Numbered from the stretch's first letter, positions 32,865 through 41,254 are shown. The stretch is 42,217 bases of DNA from an uncultured Lachnospiraceae bacterium (GCA_910587085.1 CAJUMC010000023.1:1-42217), one strand, 5' to 3'. The notes: generated by a model not told the origin, from the sequence alone. Numbers and translations: made by a program.

Positions 32865-34743
32865 ATGAAGTTTTTATACATAAGCCTGAACGGAACCCTG
32901 CTGATTGCAGTGATTATCGCGATTCGGATGATTGCAGTCAACCGGCTGCCGAAGGCGGCCTTCAGGGTGCTGTGGCTGATCGCTGCTGTGCGCCTGCTGC
33001 TCCCGTTTTCCGTTCCGTCGCCGTTCAGCCTGTATACCTGGGGCGGAGGGATGCTGGACGCTGCGCTGGAGCATTTTGCAGAGGGAGAGCCAGGGGGACA
33101 GCAGGCCGCCGAAAACCCCGCGGGAGAAAATAGTGCTTTCACCGGGGATACTTCAGGCTTACAAGGCGCCGGGAACGGCGCGGAAGCGGAAAGCGCCGTA
33201 GATGGAGCAGGCAGCAGAAATACCTTTGCAGAAGGCGGATACAGCGCATCCAGCCCGGCAGAAAGCCGCGGGGAAAGGGTTCGGGGCGCTGAGATTTATG
33301 CGGGGCGTTATCCGTGCAGCAGGAGGGCCGGCGGATAGAGCGTATTATCCCCCCAAGCCTGTGATGATCTGCTGGCTGTCTGTCGCTGGTCTGCTCGCTG
33401 CATTCTTTTCGGCTGCTTATACCCGATGCCGGCGGAAATTTCGGATGTCCCTGCCGGCGGACAGCAAGCTTGCCGAAAAATGCCGGGACGCATCCCGCAA
33501 TACGGCGTTCGGAAAGCGTATATGGAAGGAGGCGGTTTCCGGGCGGACGGGCGGAATGCCCGCGCCGAACCGCCGGAGAATGTTTATCAAGGGAACGCCT
33601 CCCGGACGGATGGGCAGGATTGAGATACGGGTTTCGGATCGGATTGCATCGCCGCTGACTTACGGCATAGTCCGTCCGGTTATTCTCCTGCCGAGGAAAC
33701 TGGCCGGGGAGGAGAAAAGCGTGCTGCGCTATACGCTCGAGCATGAATATATGCATATCCGCCATTTCGACGCGGCAAACAAAATACTTCTGGCTGCGGT
33801 GCTGTGCCTTCACTGGTTCAATCCTTTTGTGTGGGTTATGTATATTCTTGCAAACAGGGATATGGAGCTGCACCGCGACGAGTCCGTCGTTCGGCTGGGA
33901 ACGGCTGCCGCGCGGGAAGAGTATGCGCTCGTGCTTATCCGAATGGAGGAAGTAAAGAGAATACCGTTTTCTCTATACAGTTGTTTCAGTAAAAATGCGA
34001 TGGAAGAGAGGATTACTGCAATTATGAAGGCAAAAAAGAAATCATTATTCGGATGTACGCTTGCATTTGTTCTGATAGCCGGGACGGCAACGGTTTTTGC
34101 CACTTCGGCGGCAAAGGAGGGGCAGCCGGAAGCCGGGAAGGCAGATCATACGGAGACGGCTGCGGATATAAAACAGGAAATCTGCGTAACGCCGACTCCT
34201 GCTTTGGAGGACGGTACGGTGCCGGCAAAGAGCGGGGAGCCGGCCAGAGACATGGCGTCTTCCTCCGGCGGACAGCAGGAAAAGGACTTGACAGCGATCA
34301 GCATTATATATGGAGAGCCGATGACACAGGAAGAGCTGCAGGAAATAATTGACTGGTTAAGGAACGGTGAAGCCACGCACTTAGGCGAAGTGAGTCAGCA
34401 GGAGTTTGTCGAGAGGGTCGAGAGCGGCAGGGTTCACAGTGCATGGATGGAGGAAGATGGTACTTTCAGCTATGCCTGGAAGAGGGAGGATGGCATACCG
34501 TGCATTTATTCCTTCTATGTCCTGGAACTTACGGAATCGGATTTCCGTTATGAGCCGGGTACTGCGCCGACAGGCATCCCGGGCATTGATTTGAATGACG
34601 AGACCGATTATTATCTCGGCGCGCTGTCCGGAAATGGTTCTTATGACCATTTAACGATTTCGTATGTGTCGGGAGAACAGATTGCGGAGCCGACGGGCTG
34701 TCCGGGAACGGATTCCTGTGCGGATCTGAATTTTTTCCGCTGA
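32865..34743 (+). pseudogene. BlaR1/MecR1-like M56 sensor protease, frameshifted
   Basis: Frame 1 (from 32865) encodes TM1 and TM2 (MKFLYISLNGTLLIAVII and AAFRVLWLIAAVRLLLP) and continues into a low-complexity linker to TAG at 33338. The remainder is in another frame, open from 33202 to 34743. It carries TM3 (PVMICWLSVAGLLAAFFSAAY), the zinc protease motif HEYMH (residues 181-185 of that frame, base 33742 on), a further membrane segment and a C-terminal exterior domain of about 220 residues without a penicillin-binding motif. The region 32865-34743 holds one base too many for a single frame, so the shift lies in the linker, between 33202 and 33338; G-runs near 33270 and 33283 are candidates. 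The ATG at 33202 has no ribosome site. Sequencing error, pseudogene or programmed shift remain open. Confidence 0.75.
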
Positions 34744-34813
34744 CTTTCCGTTGACGGGTTCCGTAACTGCTGTGAGGATAAAATAAATCAATAAAATTGA
34801 TTAAATATGCCTC

Positions 34814-34842
34814 TTGTGTCCAGGCTGCGCTCATGCTATGAT
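34814..34842 (+). promoter_or_regulatory. leuA promoter
   Basis: TTGTGT (34814-34819), 17-bp spacer, TATGAT (34837-34842). The start codon lies about 100 nt downstream of the expected start of transcription. Confidence 0.6.
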
Positions 34843-34883
34843 GGTCAAACAGCAAAGAACAGAGCGGAGAGATTTTACGAATG

Positions 34884-34897
34884 TACTTTATAAAGTA
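34884..34897. promoter_or_regulatory. Perfect 14-bp palindrome in the leuA leader
   Basis: TACTTTATAAAGTA lies between the leuA promoter and start codon. It could be an operator, perhaps for the AraC-type domain fused to LeuA itself (inference). Confidence 0.5.
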
Positions 34898-34947
34898 ATA
34901 TGGAAGTATATAATCGTAAAATAATTTCGGACATAAGGGGGATTTTT

Positions 34948-36954
34948 ATGCAGACAGAACAGATAAAAGAAAAATATGGACGGACTTACTATATGCCGCC
35001 GGAATTAACAAACGACTGGATACAAAAGGACTACATGGAGAAGGCTCCGGCCTGGTGCAGCGTTGATCTGCGTGACGGCAATCAGGCGCTTGTGGAGCCG
35101 ATGGGGCTCGAGGCGAAGCTGGAGTTTTTCCGGCTGCTTGTGCAGATCGGCATCAAGGAGATCGAGGTCGGTTTCCCGGCTGCCTCCGACACGGAATATC
35201 ATTTTGTAAGGACGCTGATTGAGCGCGGCATGATTCCGCAGGACGTGACAATTCAGGTGCTTACGCAGGCACGGGAGCATATTATCCGGCGCACGTTTGA
35301 AGCGATAGAGGGGGCGCCCCATGCGGTGGTGCATCTCTATAATTCTACCTCGCGGTTTCAGCGGGAGCAGGTGTTCCGCAAAAACCGGGAGCAGATCAAA
35401 AAGCTGGCAGTGGACGGGGCGGCGCTGCTGAGAAAGCTGGCAGAGGAGACGGAGGGCAATTTTACGTTTGAGTACAGCCCGGAAAGCTTTTCCCAGACGG
35501 AGGTGGACTATGCTGCCGAAGTCTGCAATGCCGTGCTTGATATCTGGCAGCCGACAAAGAACCGCAGAGCGGTTATTAATATCCCGTCCACAGTCCAGGT
35601 GGCGATGCCCCATGTTTTCGCGTCGCAGGTCGAGTATATCCACAAGCATCTGAACTGCCGCGGAGCCGTTGTGCTCAGCGTGCATCCGCACAATGACCGC
35701 GGTACCGGAATCAGCGATGCGGAGTGCGGCGTGCTGGCCGGGGCTGACCGTGTGGAGGGGACGCTGTTCGGCAACGGGGAGCGTACCGGAAATGTGGACA
35801 TTGTGACGCTTGCAGGAAACCTGATGTGTCACGGCGTAGATCCGGGGCTTGATTTTTCCGATATTCTGAGAATCCGGGACGATTATGAAAGACTGACCGG
35901 AATGCGGGTGCACGAGCGGACGCCCTATGCGGGAGCGCTGGTGTTTACGGCATTTTCCGGCTCACACCAGGATGCGATCTCGAAGGGGATGGCCTGGCGG
36001 GCGGAGGGAAGAAGCGGAGAAAAATGGGAGGTGCCCTATCTGCCGGTTGACCCGGAGGATCTCGGGCGCGAATATGAATCCGATGTGATCCGCATCAACA
36101 GCCAGTCCGGTAAGGGCGGGATCGCGTTTATTCTGCGGCAGCGCTTCGGCATTGTGCTTCCGGATAAAATGAAGGATGCCGTGCGCATGCTTGTTAAGAG
36201 CGCTTCGGACGAGAAGCACCAGGAGCTTTCCCCGGACGATATTTACCGTCTTTTTGAGGATCATTTCGTCAATCCGCGGCCGGTCTTTGACGTGCCGGAA
36301 TGCCACTTCCGCCAGGTGGACGGGATTGCGGCTGAGGTGACGATCGCGGCGGGAAAGGAGCGGCGCGTTGTGCAGTCGCAGGGCAACGGCAGGCTGGACG
36401 CCGTGAGCAGTGCGGTAAAAGCGTATTTCGGACTGGATTATGTGCTGGCAGAGTATGAGGAGCATGCGATTTCCAAAGGCTCCTCGTCCCGGGCCGCAGC
36501 ATTTGTCGGCCTGCAGCACGGAGAAGAAATGTTCTGGGGTGTAGGTATTGACGAGGATATCATCAAGAGCTCGATCGCGGCGCTTGTTGCGGCCGCAAAT
36601 CAGGCTGCACAGTGGGAAAATGCGTCAGAGGGCAGGGAAGAGAGGATGGTTGACATTCTCAATTATATTCAGCAGCATTATCGGGACGTGACGCTCGCCG
36701 GGCTTGCGGAAAGCTTTCATCTGTCGGCTCCATATCTGTCCAAATATATCCGGGAGCAGTCCGGCGAGACCTTTCAGGAGAATGTAAAGAAGGTGCGTCT
36801 GGGCAGGGCGAAGATCCTGCTTCGCGAATCGACAAAAAATGTAGAAACCATCTCTGCGGATGTCGGCTACGAGAATGTGGAGCATTTCAACCGGCTGTTC
36901 AAAAGGATGTTCGGAATGACGCCGGTGCAGTACCGGCAGAGCGGCTGCCCGTGA
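34948..36954 (+). CDS. leuA: 2-isopropylmalate synthase fused to a C-terminal AraC-type DNA-binding domain
   Basis: 668 residues. Residues 1-555 form a complete long-form 2-isopropylmalate synthase, the acetyl-CoA plus 2-oxoisovalerate condensation that commits carbon to leucine. The barrel carries RDGNQAL (42-48), SVHPHND (244-250, metal histidines 246 and 248) and GNGERTGNVD (275-284); the leucine-sensing regulatory domain (about 450-553) includes QVDGIAAEVTIAAGKE. After a short linker (about 555-565), residues 567-664 are a full AraC/XylS double HTH: VTLAGLAESFHLSAPYLSKY, then VETISADVGYENVEHFNRLF and FGMTPVQYRQ. The reading frame is continuous. The start at 34948 follows AAGGGGG; the ATG at 34900 lacks a site. 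I know of no such fusion as an established family. It suggests an enzyme that also regulates transcription. Confidence 0.95.
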   Translation: MQTEQIKEKYGRTYYMPPELTNDWIQKDYMEKAPAWCSVDLRDGNQALVEPMGLEAKLEFFRLLVQIGIKEIEVGFPAASDTEYHFVRTLIERGMIPQDVTIQVLTQAREHIIRRTFEAIEGAPHAVVHLYNSTSRFQREQVFRKNREQIKKLAVDGAALLRKLAEETEGNFTFEYSPESFSQTEVDYAAEVCNAVLDIWQPTKNRRAVINIPSTVQVAMPHVFASQVEYIHKHLNCRGAVVLSVHPHNDRGTGISDAECGVLAGADRVEGTLFGNGERTGNVDIVTLAGNLMCHGVDPGLDFSDILRIRDDYERLTGMRVHERTPYAGALVFTAFSGSHQDAISKGMAWRAEGRSGEKWEVPYLPVDPEDLGREYESDVIRINSQSGKGGIAFILRQRFGIVLPDKMKDAVRMLVKSASDEKHQELSPDDIYRLFEDHFVNPRPVFDVPECHFRQVDGIAAEVTIAAGKERRVVQSQGNGRLDAVSSAVKAYFGLDYVLAEYEEHAISKGSSSRAAAFVGLQHGEEMFWGVGIDEDIIKSSIAALVAAANQAAQWENASEGREERMVDILNYIQQHYRDVTLAGLAESFHLSAPYLSKYIREQSGETFQENVKKVRLGRAKILLRESTKNVETISADVGYENVEHFNRLFKRMFGMTPVQYRQSGCP

Positions 36955-37009
36955 AGGAAGTTCAGACAAAAAGAAAGCCGCACGAAAAAACTTTGTCCGA
37001 AGCTGTCTT

Positions 37010-37040
37010 GAGGAAGTGCTGATTGAATCAGCACTTCCTC
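37010..37040. terminator. Hairpin between leuA and map
   Basis: GAGGAAGTGCTGATT (37010-37024) is perfectly complementary to AATCAGCACTTCCTC (37026-37040). T-runs are only moderate on either side, but the convergent position supports a shared terminator. Confidence 0.7.
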
Positions 37041-37091
37041 CGTTGCTTTGTCCCGAATGCGGATGCTTCCGGCGGCGGTTGTTTCCGTATT

Positions 37092-37964
37092 TTAGTATGC
37101 GAGGATTTCGTAGCCCGTCTCGGTAATCAGTACCTGGATCTCCCATTGGGCGGAAGGTTTGCCGTCCGCAGTGTAGACTGTCCAGCCGTTCTTTTTGTCC
37201 GTCACAATGCGCGCCTTCCCCATATTGATCATCGGCTCGATCGTGAAAACCATGCCCGGGGCCATCACCATCTCGGTGCCGCGGCGGGAGACAAAGCTGA
37301 CCCATGGTTCCTCATGAAATTCCAGCCCGACGCCGTGACCGCCGATTTCACGCACCACAGAATAGCCGTTTTTCTTTGCAAAATCATTGATTGCCTGTCC
37401 CATGTCGCCGAGGAAACCCCATGGCTTTACCTGCGAGAGTCCCACCTGCAGACTCTGTTCCGTAATGTCCACGAGACGCTTTTTCTCCTCCGATACCTCG
37501 CCGATGCAGAACATGCGCGACGAATCGGAAAAATAACCGTCTAGGATGGTGGAGCAGTCCACATTGATTATATCGCCCTCCTTCAGCACAACGTCCGGAG
37601 ACGGGATGCCGTGGCATACTTCGTGATTGACGGAGGTACAGACGCTTTTCGGGAAACCTTCGTAGTTGAGCGGCGCGGGAACCGCACCGTATTTTGCAGT
37701 CTGTTCGGAAACCCAGCGGTCAATCTCCTCCGTGGTGATGCCTGCACCGATATGTTCACCCACATAGTCAAGTACGGCGATATTGACCTTGGCGCTCCTG
37801 CGGATGCCCTCAATCTGGGCAGGGGTTTTAATAATATCACGGGAAGGGACAATCGCTCCCTGCCGGTGGTAAAAGTCTATTTTTGAGTCGAAACTCTCGT
37901 GGCAGTTTTTATATTTAATGCCGCTGCCGCACCAGCAGGCGTCGTTTCGTCCAAGCTTCGTCAT
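37092..37964 (-). CDS. map: Methionine aminopeptidase with N-terminal SEC-C motif
   Basis: 290 residues. An N-terminal SEC-C zinc motif (GRNDACWCGSGIKYKNCH, residues 5-22) precedes a type I methionine aminopeptidase. Metal ligands are all present: Asp136, Asp147, His210 (GGHGVG), Glu243 (TIEP), Glu275 (QWEIQV); His118 is the usual substrate-binding histidine. It removes the initiator methionine from new proteins at the ribosome, and the SEC-C motif probably helps docking (known for the class). The start at 37964 has GAGGA 7 nt upstream; the ATG at 37970 is an alternative. Monocistronic, from the promoter at 38059-38087. Confidence 0.96.
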   Translation of the reverse strand: MTKLGRNDACWCGSGIKYKNCHESFDSKIDFYHRQGAIVPSRDIIKTPAQIEGIRRSAKVNIAVLDYVGEHIGAGITTEEIDRWVSEQTAKYGAVPAPLNYEGFPKSVCTSVNHEVCHGIPSPDVVLKEGDIINVDCSTILDGYFSDSSRMFCIGEVSEEKKRLVDITEQSLQVGLSQVKPWGFLGDMGQAINDFAKKNGYSVVREIGGHGVGLEFHEEPWVSFVSRRGTEMVMAPGMVFTIEPMINMGKARIVTDKKNGWTVYTADGKPSAQWEIQVLITETGYEILAY

Positions 37965-38058
37965 AATCATATCCTCGATTCTTTCAAATTGCTGCGGCGG
38001 CAGCAGCGGGCAGTGCCGTTTCTTGAACCGCCGTTTTTTGTTCCGTTTGCACTCCGTA

Positions 38059-38087
38059 ATCATAGCACCTTCGAGAAAAAAAAACAA
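38059..38087 (-). promoter_or_regulatory. map promoter
   Basis: On the minus strand: TTGTTT, 17-bp spacer, TATGAT; about 95 nt before the map start. Confidence 0.6.
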
Positions 38088-38177
38088 GGGAAACGGAGGA
38101 AGAAAAAGGAGAAAAACGGAGTACTGACTGCCGGAAAGAAAAATATCTGTTCGGAAAATTAAAGTTGACAAATAGGA

Positions 38178-38249
38178 TTAATGCTGTAGATATTCGCAGA
38201 CGGCTTCGCTGGTGTTAATATCGGCCTCGGCAATCAGTAAAGCAGCCAT
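38178..38249 (-). CDS. Possible 23-residue peptide with perfect ribosome site
   Basis: AAAGGAGG stands 6 nt before ATG (38249). The peptide starts MAALLIAEADINTSEAV and ends EYLQH; it has a hydrophobic start and acidic middle. TATACT near 38270 is a possible -10 element. No similarity is recognised. Such a strong site before so short a frame may mark a real small protein or a leader peptide; truncated gene remnants are also possible. Confidence 0.4.
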   Translation of the reverse strand: MAALLIAEADINTSEAVCEYLQH

Positions 38250-38339
38250 GGCGCACCTCCTTTGGCATAGTATAACAGGGCAATATGGAGAGAGTATGGA
38301 ATGTTCCGTTTTTCTCAAAAATTTAAAGGCAGGTGGCTC

Positions 38340-38368
38340 TTGACAGACTCCTGCTTCCATGCTATATT
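38340..38368 (+). promoter_or_regulatory. Strong promoter of an unassigned transcript
   Basis: TTGACA (38340-38345), 17-bp spacer, TATATT (38363-38368). The first convincing gene downstream is the RNA ligase at 38882. Confidence 0.75.
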
Positions 38369-38584
38369 CAAAAACAAGGGTGATGCCGTATGCTTGTCCG
38401 TTGCGACATTGCCCTGCGGAGCCGGAGCGTTTTATTCCGGATCTGATTGATTGGCCGTAAAAATTAGTTTTGATTGACGTTAACCGGATTGGTATAACCG
38501 TTAAGACGGGTTTGATTTAAGTACAAAACCGGTTTCGGATTGGAGGACCCCATGTAAGGATATTCCGACAAAGGAGGACATAAA

Positions 38585-38764
38585 ATGCGCGGGCGCCGGA
38601 AGACGGCGGCTGGTGTTTTTTGTGTACCTGTCCGGTTGGAATATTTCTTTAACAGCTGGGGGTTTTTTGCGCTCTTTTTCAGGGCAGAAAGACTGCTGCA
38701 TTTTTGTGATGCTGTGAAAGATATTCCATGCTTTCACGGCTTTTTTTATGCACAAAGTGCGTAA
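38585..38764 (+). CDS. Possible 59-residue ORF overlapping a terminator
   Basis: ATG at 38585 follows AAAGGAGGACATAA. The product is Phe- and Arg-rich (GFFALFFRAERLL) without a recognisable domain, and its last third overlaps the terminator hairpin at 38711-38747. It may be a translated leader that affects termination, or the open frame may be incidental. Confidence 0.25.
   Translation: MRGRRKTAAGVFCVPVRLEYFFNSWGFFALFFRAERLLHFCDAVKDIPCFHGFFYAQSA
38711..38747 (+). terminator. Terminator upstream of the RNA ligase gene
   Basis: GCTGTGAAAG (38711-38720) pairs with CTTTCACGGC (38731-38740, one G-T), then TTTTTTT to 38747. Confidence 0.8.
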
Positions 38765-38881
38765 GAGAAAACAGCTGCTGACGCGATGCAGCACTTTTAT
38801 ACAGAAAGAAAAAATTCAGCCCGCCCGGGCAGGTGCAGATTGCGGGCGGCATTATGAAAGAAAATATAAAAGGAGATGCTG

Positions 38882-39673
38882 ATGATGGAACAAATATATA
38901 AATATCCGCGTACAAGACATCTGGAGGGATCCCGGGAGCAGGCGGGGGATGAGGATTTAAAAACAGTAAAATTCACCGAGCTGGAGGGAAAGTTTCTTGT
39001 GCTTGAGGAAAAAGTGGACGGCGCAAATTGCGGTGTCAGCTTCGGCAGCGACGGAAAAATGTATCTGCAGAGCCGGGGGCATTTTCTGAACGGCGGCTAC
39101 GGGGAACGGCAATTTGATCTGTTCAAACGGTGGGCCCGCTGTTTTGAGGCTCCGCTGTGCAATCTGCTGGAGGATCGGTATGTATTGTATGGAGAATGGC
39201 TCTACGCAAAGCATACGGTATTTTATGACCGGCTGCCGCACTATTTTATGGAGTTTGATATTTATGACAAGCAGGAAGGGCGATTCTTCTCCACAAGAAA
39301 GCGCAGAGAATTTCTTGAAGCTGCGCCCTTTGTGAAATCGGTCCGTGTTCTTGCTCAGGGATATTATAAAAGTGCGGAGGAGATTGCGCGCTGGATCGGC
39401 CCGAGCCTTTTTATTTCCGAGCAGCGCAGGGAGCACTTTTCCATGCAGTGCGCAAGGAGCGGAGCAGAGGAAGAGCTCTCTGCAAAACAGACGGATTTGA
39501 CCGGTATTATGGAAGGGATTTATATTAAGGTGGAGGACGGCGATTATGTGACTGACCGTCTGAAGTATGTGCGGGCTTCCTTTCTGAACACGATTCTGGA
39601 CTCGGACAGTCACTGGGTAAACCGGCCGATTGTCCCGAATTGTCTGGCGGATGATGTCCAACTGTTTGAATAA
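38882..39673 (+). CDS. ATP-dependent RNA ligase (RNA_ligase/Rnl2-like family)
   Basis: 263 residues. Nucleotidyltransferase motif I is KVDGAN (Lys44 the adenylated residue), with SRG (64-66) as motif Ia. YGEWLYAKHTVFYDRLPHYF (from 103) is motif III region, MEGIYIKVEDG (from 210) motif IV and RLKYVR (226-231) motif V. No DNA ligase OB-fold follows, so an RNA or nicked-RNA substrate fits the family. It would seal ends prepared by the HD-Pnk encoded 346 nt downstream. The start at 38882 is 6 nt after AAAGGAG; 38876 and 38885 are alternatives. It may be subject to the terminator at 38711-38747. Confidence 0.88.
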   Translation: MMEQIYKYPRTRHLEGSREQAGDEDLKTVKFTELEGKFLVLEEKVDGANCGVSFGSDGKMYLQSRGHFLNGGYGERQFDLFKRWARCFEAPLCNLLEDRYVLYGEWLYAKHTVFYDRLPHYFMEFDIYDKQEGRFFSTRKRREFLEAAPFVKSVRVLAQGYYKSAEEIARWIGPSLFISEQRREHFSMQCARSGAEEELSAKQTDLTGIMEGIYIKVEDGDYVTDRLKYVRASFLNTILDSDSHWVNRPIVPNCLADDVQLFE

Positions 39674-39739
39674 TGCCCTGGATTTGCACGGAGAAGGTTT
39701 GTTCCAGGCGATGGGGACGGCCGCATTCAGGACTCAGGT

Positions 39740-40012
39740 GCAGGGAAAAGCTTCCTGGAAAGGAGTAGGTTAATTAACTGCAGGGAAAAGCTTCCTGGAA
39801 AGGAGTAGTTTAATCAACCGCAGGAAAATGCACCCTGGAAAGAAGGAGGTTACCCAGGTGCAGGGAAAATGCGCGGAGCGGAACAGAGCAGCCGCCGGAT
39901 GGATGGGAAGGTTACCCAGGTGCAGGGAAAATGCGCGGAGCGGAACAGAGCAGCCGCCGGATGGATGGGAAGGTTGCTCAGGCGCAGGGAAAATGCACCG
40001 GGCAAAGGAGGA
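39740..40012 (+). repeat. Compound tandem repeats, 40-bp and 62-bp units
   Basis: GCAGGGAAAAGC or a close variant recurs at 39740, 39780 and 39820 (40-bp spacing), then at 39860, 39922 and 39984 (62-bp spacing). The 62-bp units are nearly identical; the last is partial and merges into AAAGGAGG of the HD-Pnk gene. The 40-bp units include GGAAAGGAG, so each can mimic a ribosome site. The array fills the spacer between the RNA ligase and HD-Pnk genes. Confidence 0.9.
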
Positions 40013-40019
40013 AGATTTC

Positions 40020-41177
40020 TTGGCAGATAAAAATAATTCATCAGAAGGAAATATACTAGCGGAAATTCGGCGGGACGGTTTTTCTTTTGCACGGCTTGCG
40101 GAGCGCTGCCCCGAATTGTCCCGGCTGAAGGGAATACCGCAGAATCCGGATTATCACGCCGAGGGGGATGTGTACCGCCATACCGAGATGGTATGCGGGG
40201 AACTTACAAAACTCGACGGATGGAGCCGGCTGAAGGGGGAAGAGCAGGAACTGCTGTTTCTGTCGGCGGCGTTCCATGATATCGGGAAAGCGTTCTGTAC
40301 CAGGAAGGAGGACGGTCAATGGGTATCTCCGAAGCATACGGGTGTCGGAGAAAGGGAGTTTCGGCGGCTTGTTTATCTGGAGGCGGAACACTTCGGCCTG
40401 TCGTTTGAGCAGCGGGAACTGGCTGCGCAGCTGATTCGGCATCATGGGCTTCCGGTGTGGTTCTGGACGAAAAAACGGCCGGAATACGATTTGCTGAAGG
40501 CAGCGGAGAGCGTCCCTCTGCGCCTTCTGTACCTGTTGTCGATGGCGGACATCACCGGGCGGGAAAACCGGGCCGGCGAAGATATGTCCGAACGGGTGGA
40601 GCTATTTGCAGATTTTGCGGAAGAGCTTGGAATCTGGGAAGGCCCCTTTCCATTTGCGAACAGGTATACGCGGTTTCGGTATTTTCACGGGAGTGATCTT
40701 CCGCCGGAAGCCAATCTGTACGACGACACCGGATTTGACGTCATTCTGATGTCGGGGCTGCCGCTGTCCGGGAAGGACAGCTGGATTGCGGAATACGGCA
40801 GGGAAGCGGCGGACAGCGGCCTTCCGGCAATCTCCATGGATGATATCCGGGAGCAGCTTGGGATTCCGCCGGCAAAGAAATCCGATCAGATTGCCCGTAT
40901 GGCAGCCGATCAGGCTAAGATTTATCTTCGGCAGAAAAGGCCGTTTATCTGGAATGCGACAAATATTGTCAGAGAGACCAGACAGAGACTCATTGGGCTG
41001 TTTGCCGGCTACGGAGCGCGGGTGCATATCCGGTATCTGGAGGCGCCGTACCGCGAGCTGCTGGCGAGGAACCGGAAGCGGGCGCGCAGCATCCCGCCGG
41101 AGGTTCTGGAAAAAATGATTCAGAAGCTCGAGCCGCCTGCTCTGTGGGAGGCTTATGAGGTGCGGCGGCCGGGCTGA
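40020..41177 (+). CDS. HD-Pnk RNA end-healing enzyme (HD phosphohydrolase plus polynucleotide kinase)
   Basis: 385 residues from a TTG start 8 nt after AAAGGAGG. An ATG at 39993 and a longer frame to 39828 run through the tandem repeats and are less likely. The N-terminal HD domain (about 40-200) has His54, His86-Asp87 (FHDIGK), His106, His141 and Asp177 (MADITG) as metal ligands. The C-terminal P-loop kinase (about 238-380) has GLPLSGKDSW (Lys252), MDDIR, and NATNI. The same architecture defines the HD-Pnk family typified by the Runella slithyformis enzyme, which phosphorylates 5'-OH ends and removes 2',3'-cyclic, 3'- and 2'-phosphates. With the RNA ligase upstream it forms a complete heal-and-seal RNA repair pair. 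Targets in this host are unknown. Confidence 0.9.
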   Translation: MADKNNSSEGNILAEIRRDGFSFARLAERCPELSRLKGIPQNPDYHAEGDVYRHTEMVCGELTKLDGWSRLKGEEQELLFLSAAFHDIGKAFCTRKEDGQWVSPKHTGVGEREFRRLVYLEAEHFGLSFEQRELAAQLIRHHGLPVWFWTKKRPEYDLLKAAESVPLRLLYLLSMADITGRENRAGEDMSERVELFADFAEELGIWEGPFPFANRYTRFRYFHGSDLPPEANLYDDTGFDVILMSGLPLSGKDSWIAEYGREAADSGLPAISMDDIREQLGIPPAKKSDQIARMAADQAKIYLRQKRPFIWNATNIVRETRQRLIGLFAGYGARVHIRYLEAPYRELLARNRKRARSIPPEVLEKMIQKLEPPALWEAYEVRRPG

Positions 41178-41191
41178 GGTATTGCGGGGCC

Positions 41192-41222
41192 TGCGCCGGT
41201 TTTGGCGCCGGCGTTTGTTTTT
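41192..41222 (+). terminator. Terminator after the HD-Pnk gene
   Basis: CGCCGG (41194-41199) pairs with CCGGCG (41208-41213); TTTGTTTTT follows. Confidence 0.65.
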
Positions 41223-41254
41223 GCTGATGTGACCGGCTGCCCTGACTTTTTATC

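Larger units (their letters stand above)
38369..38881 (+). other. Leader region of the RNA-repair cassette
   Basis: About 510 bases between the promoter and the RNA ligase gene. It holds: GGAGG (38542-38546) with an ATG at 38552 immediately followed by TAA (a start-stop element); AAAGGAGG with an ATG at 38585 opening 59 codons; and a terminator at 38711-38747 about 135 bases before the ligase gene. A second possible -10, TATAAC, is at about 38492. The arrangement resembles an attenuated leader, but no known riboswitch or T-box motif was found. Confidence 0.45.

Noticed and set aside
33202..34743. Independent M56 peptidase gene starting at 33202
   Set aside because: No ribosome site, an in-frame stop directly before the ATG, and the two missing N-terminal membrane segments lie just upstream in another frame; a frameshifted single gene fits better.
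39740..40012. CRISPR array or coding repeats as part of HD-Pnk
   Set aside because: No unique spacers exist, and the strong ribosome site at the end of the array supports a start after it.
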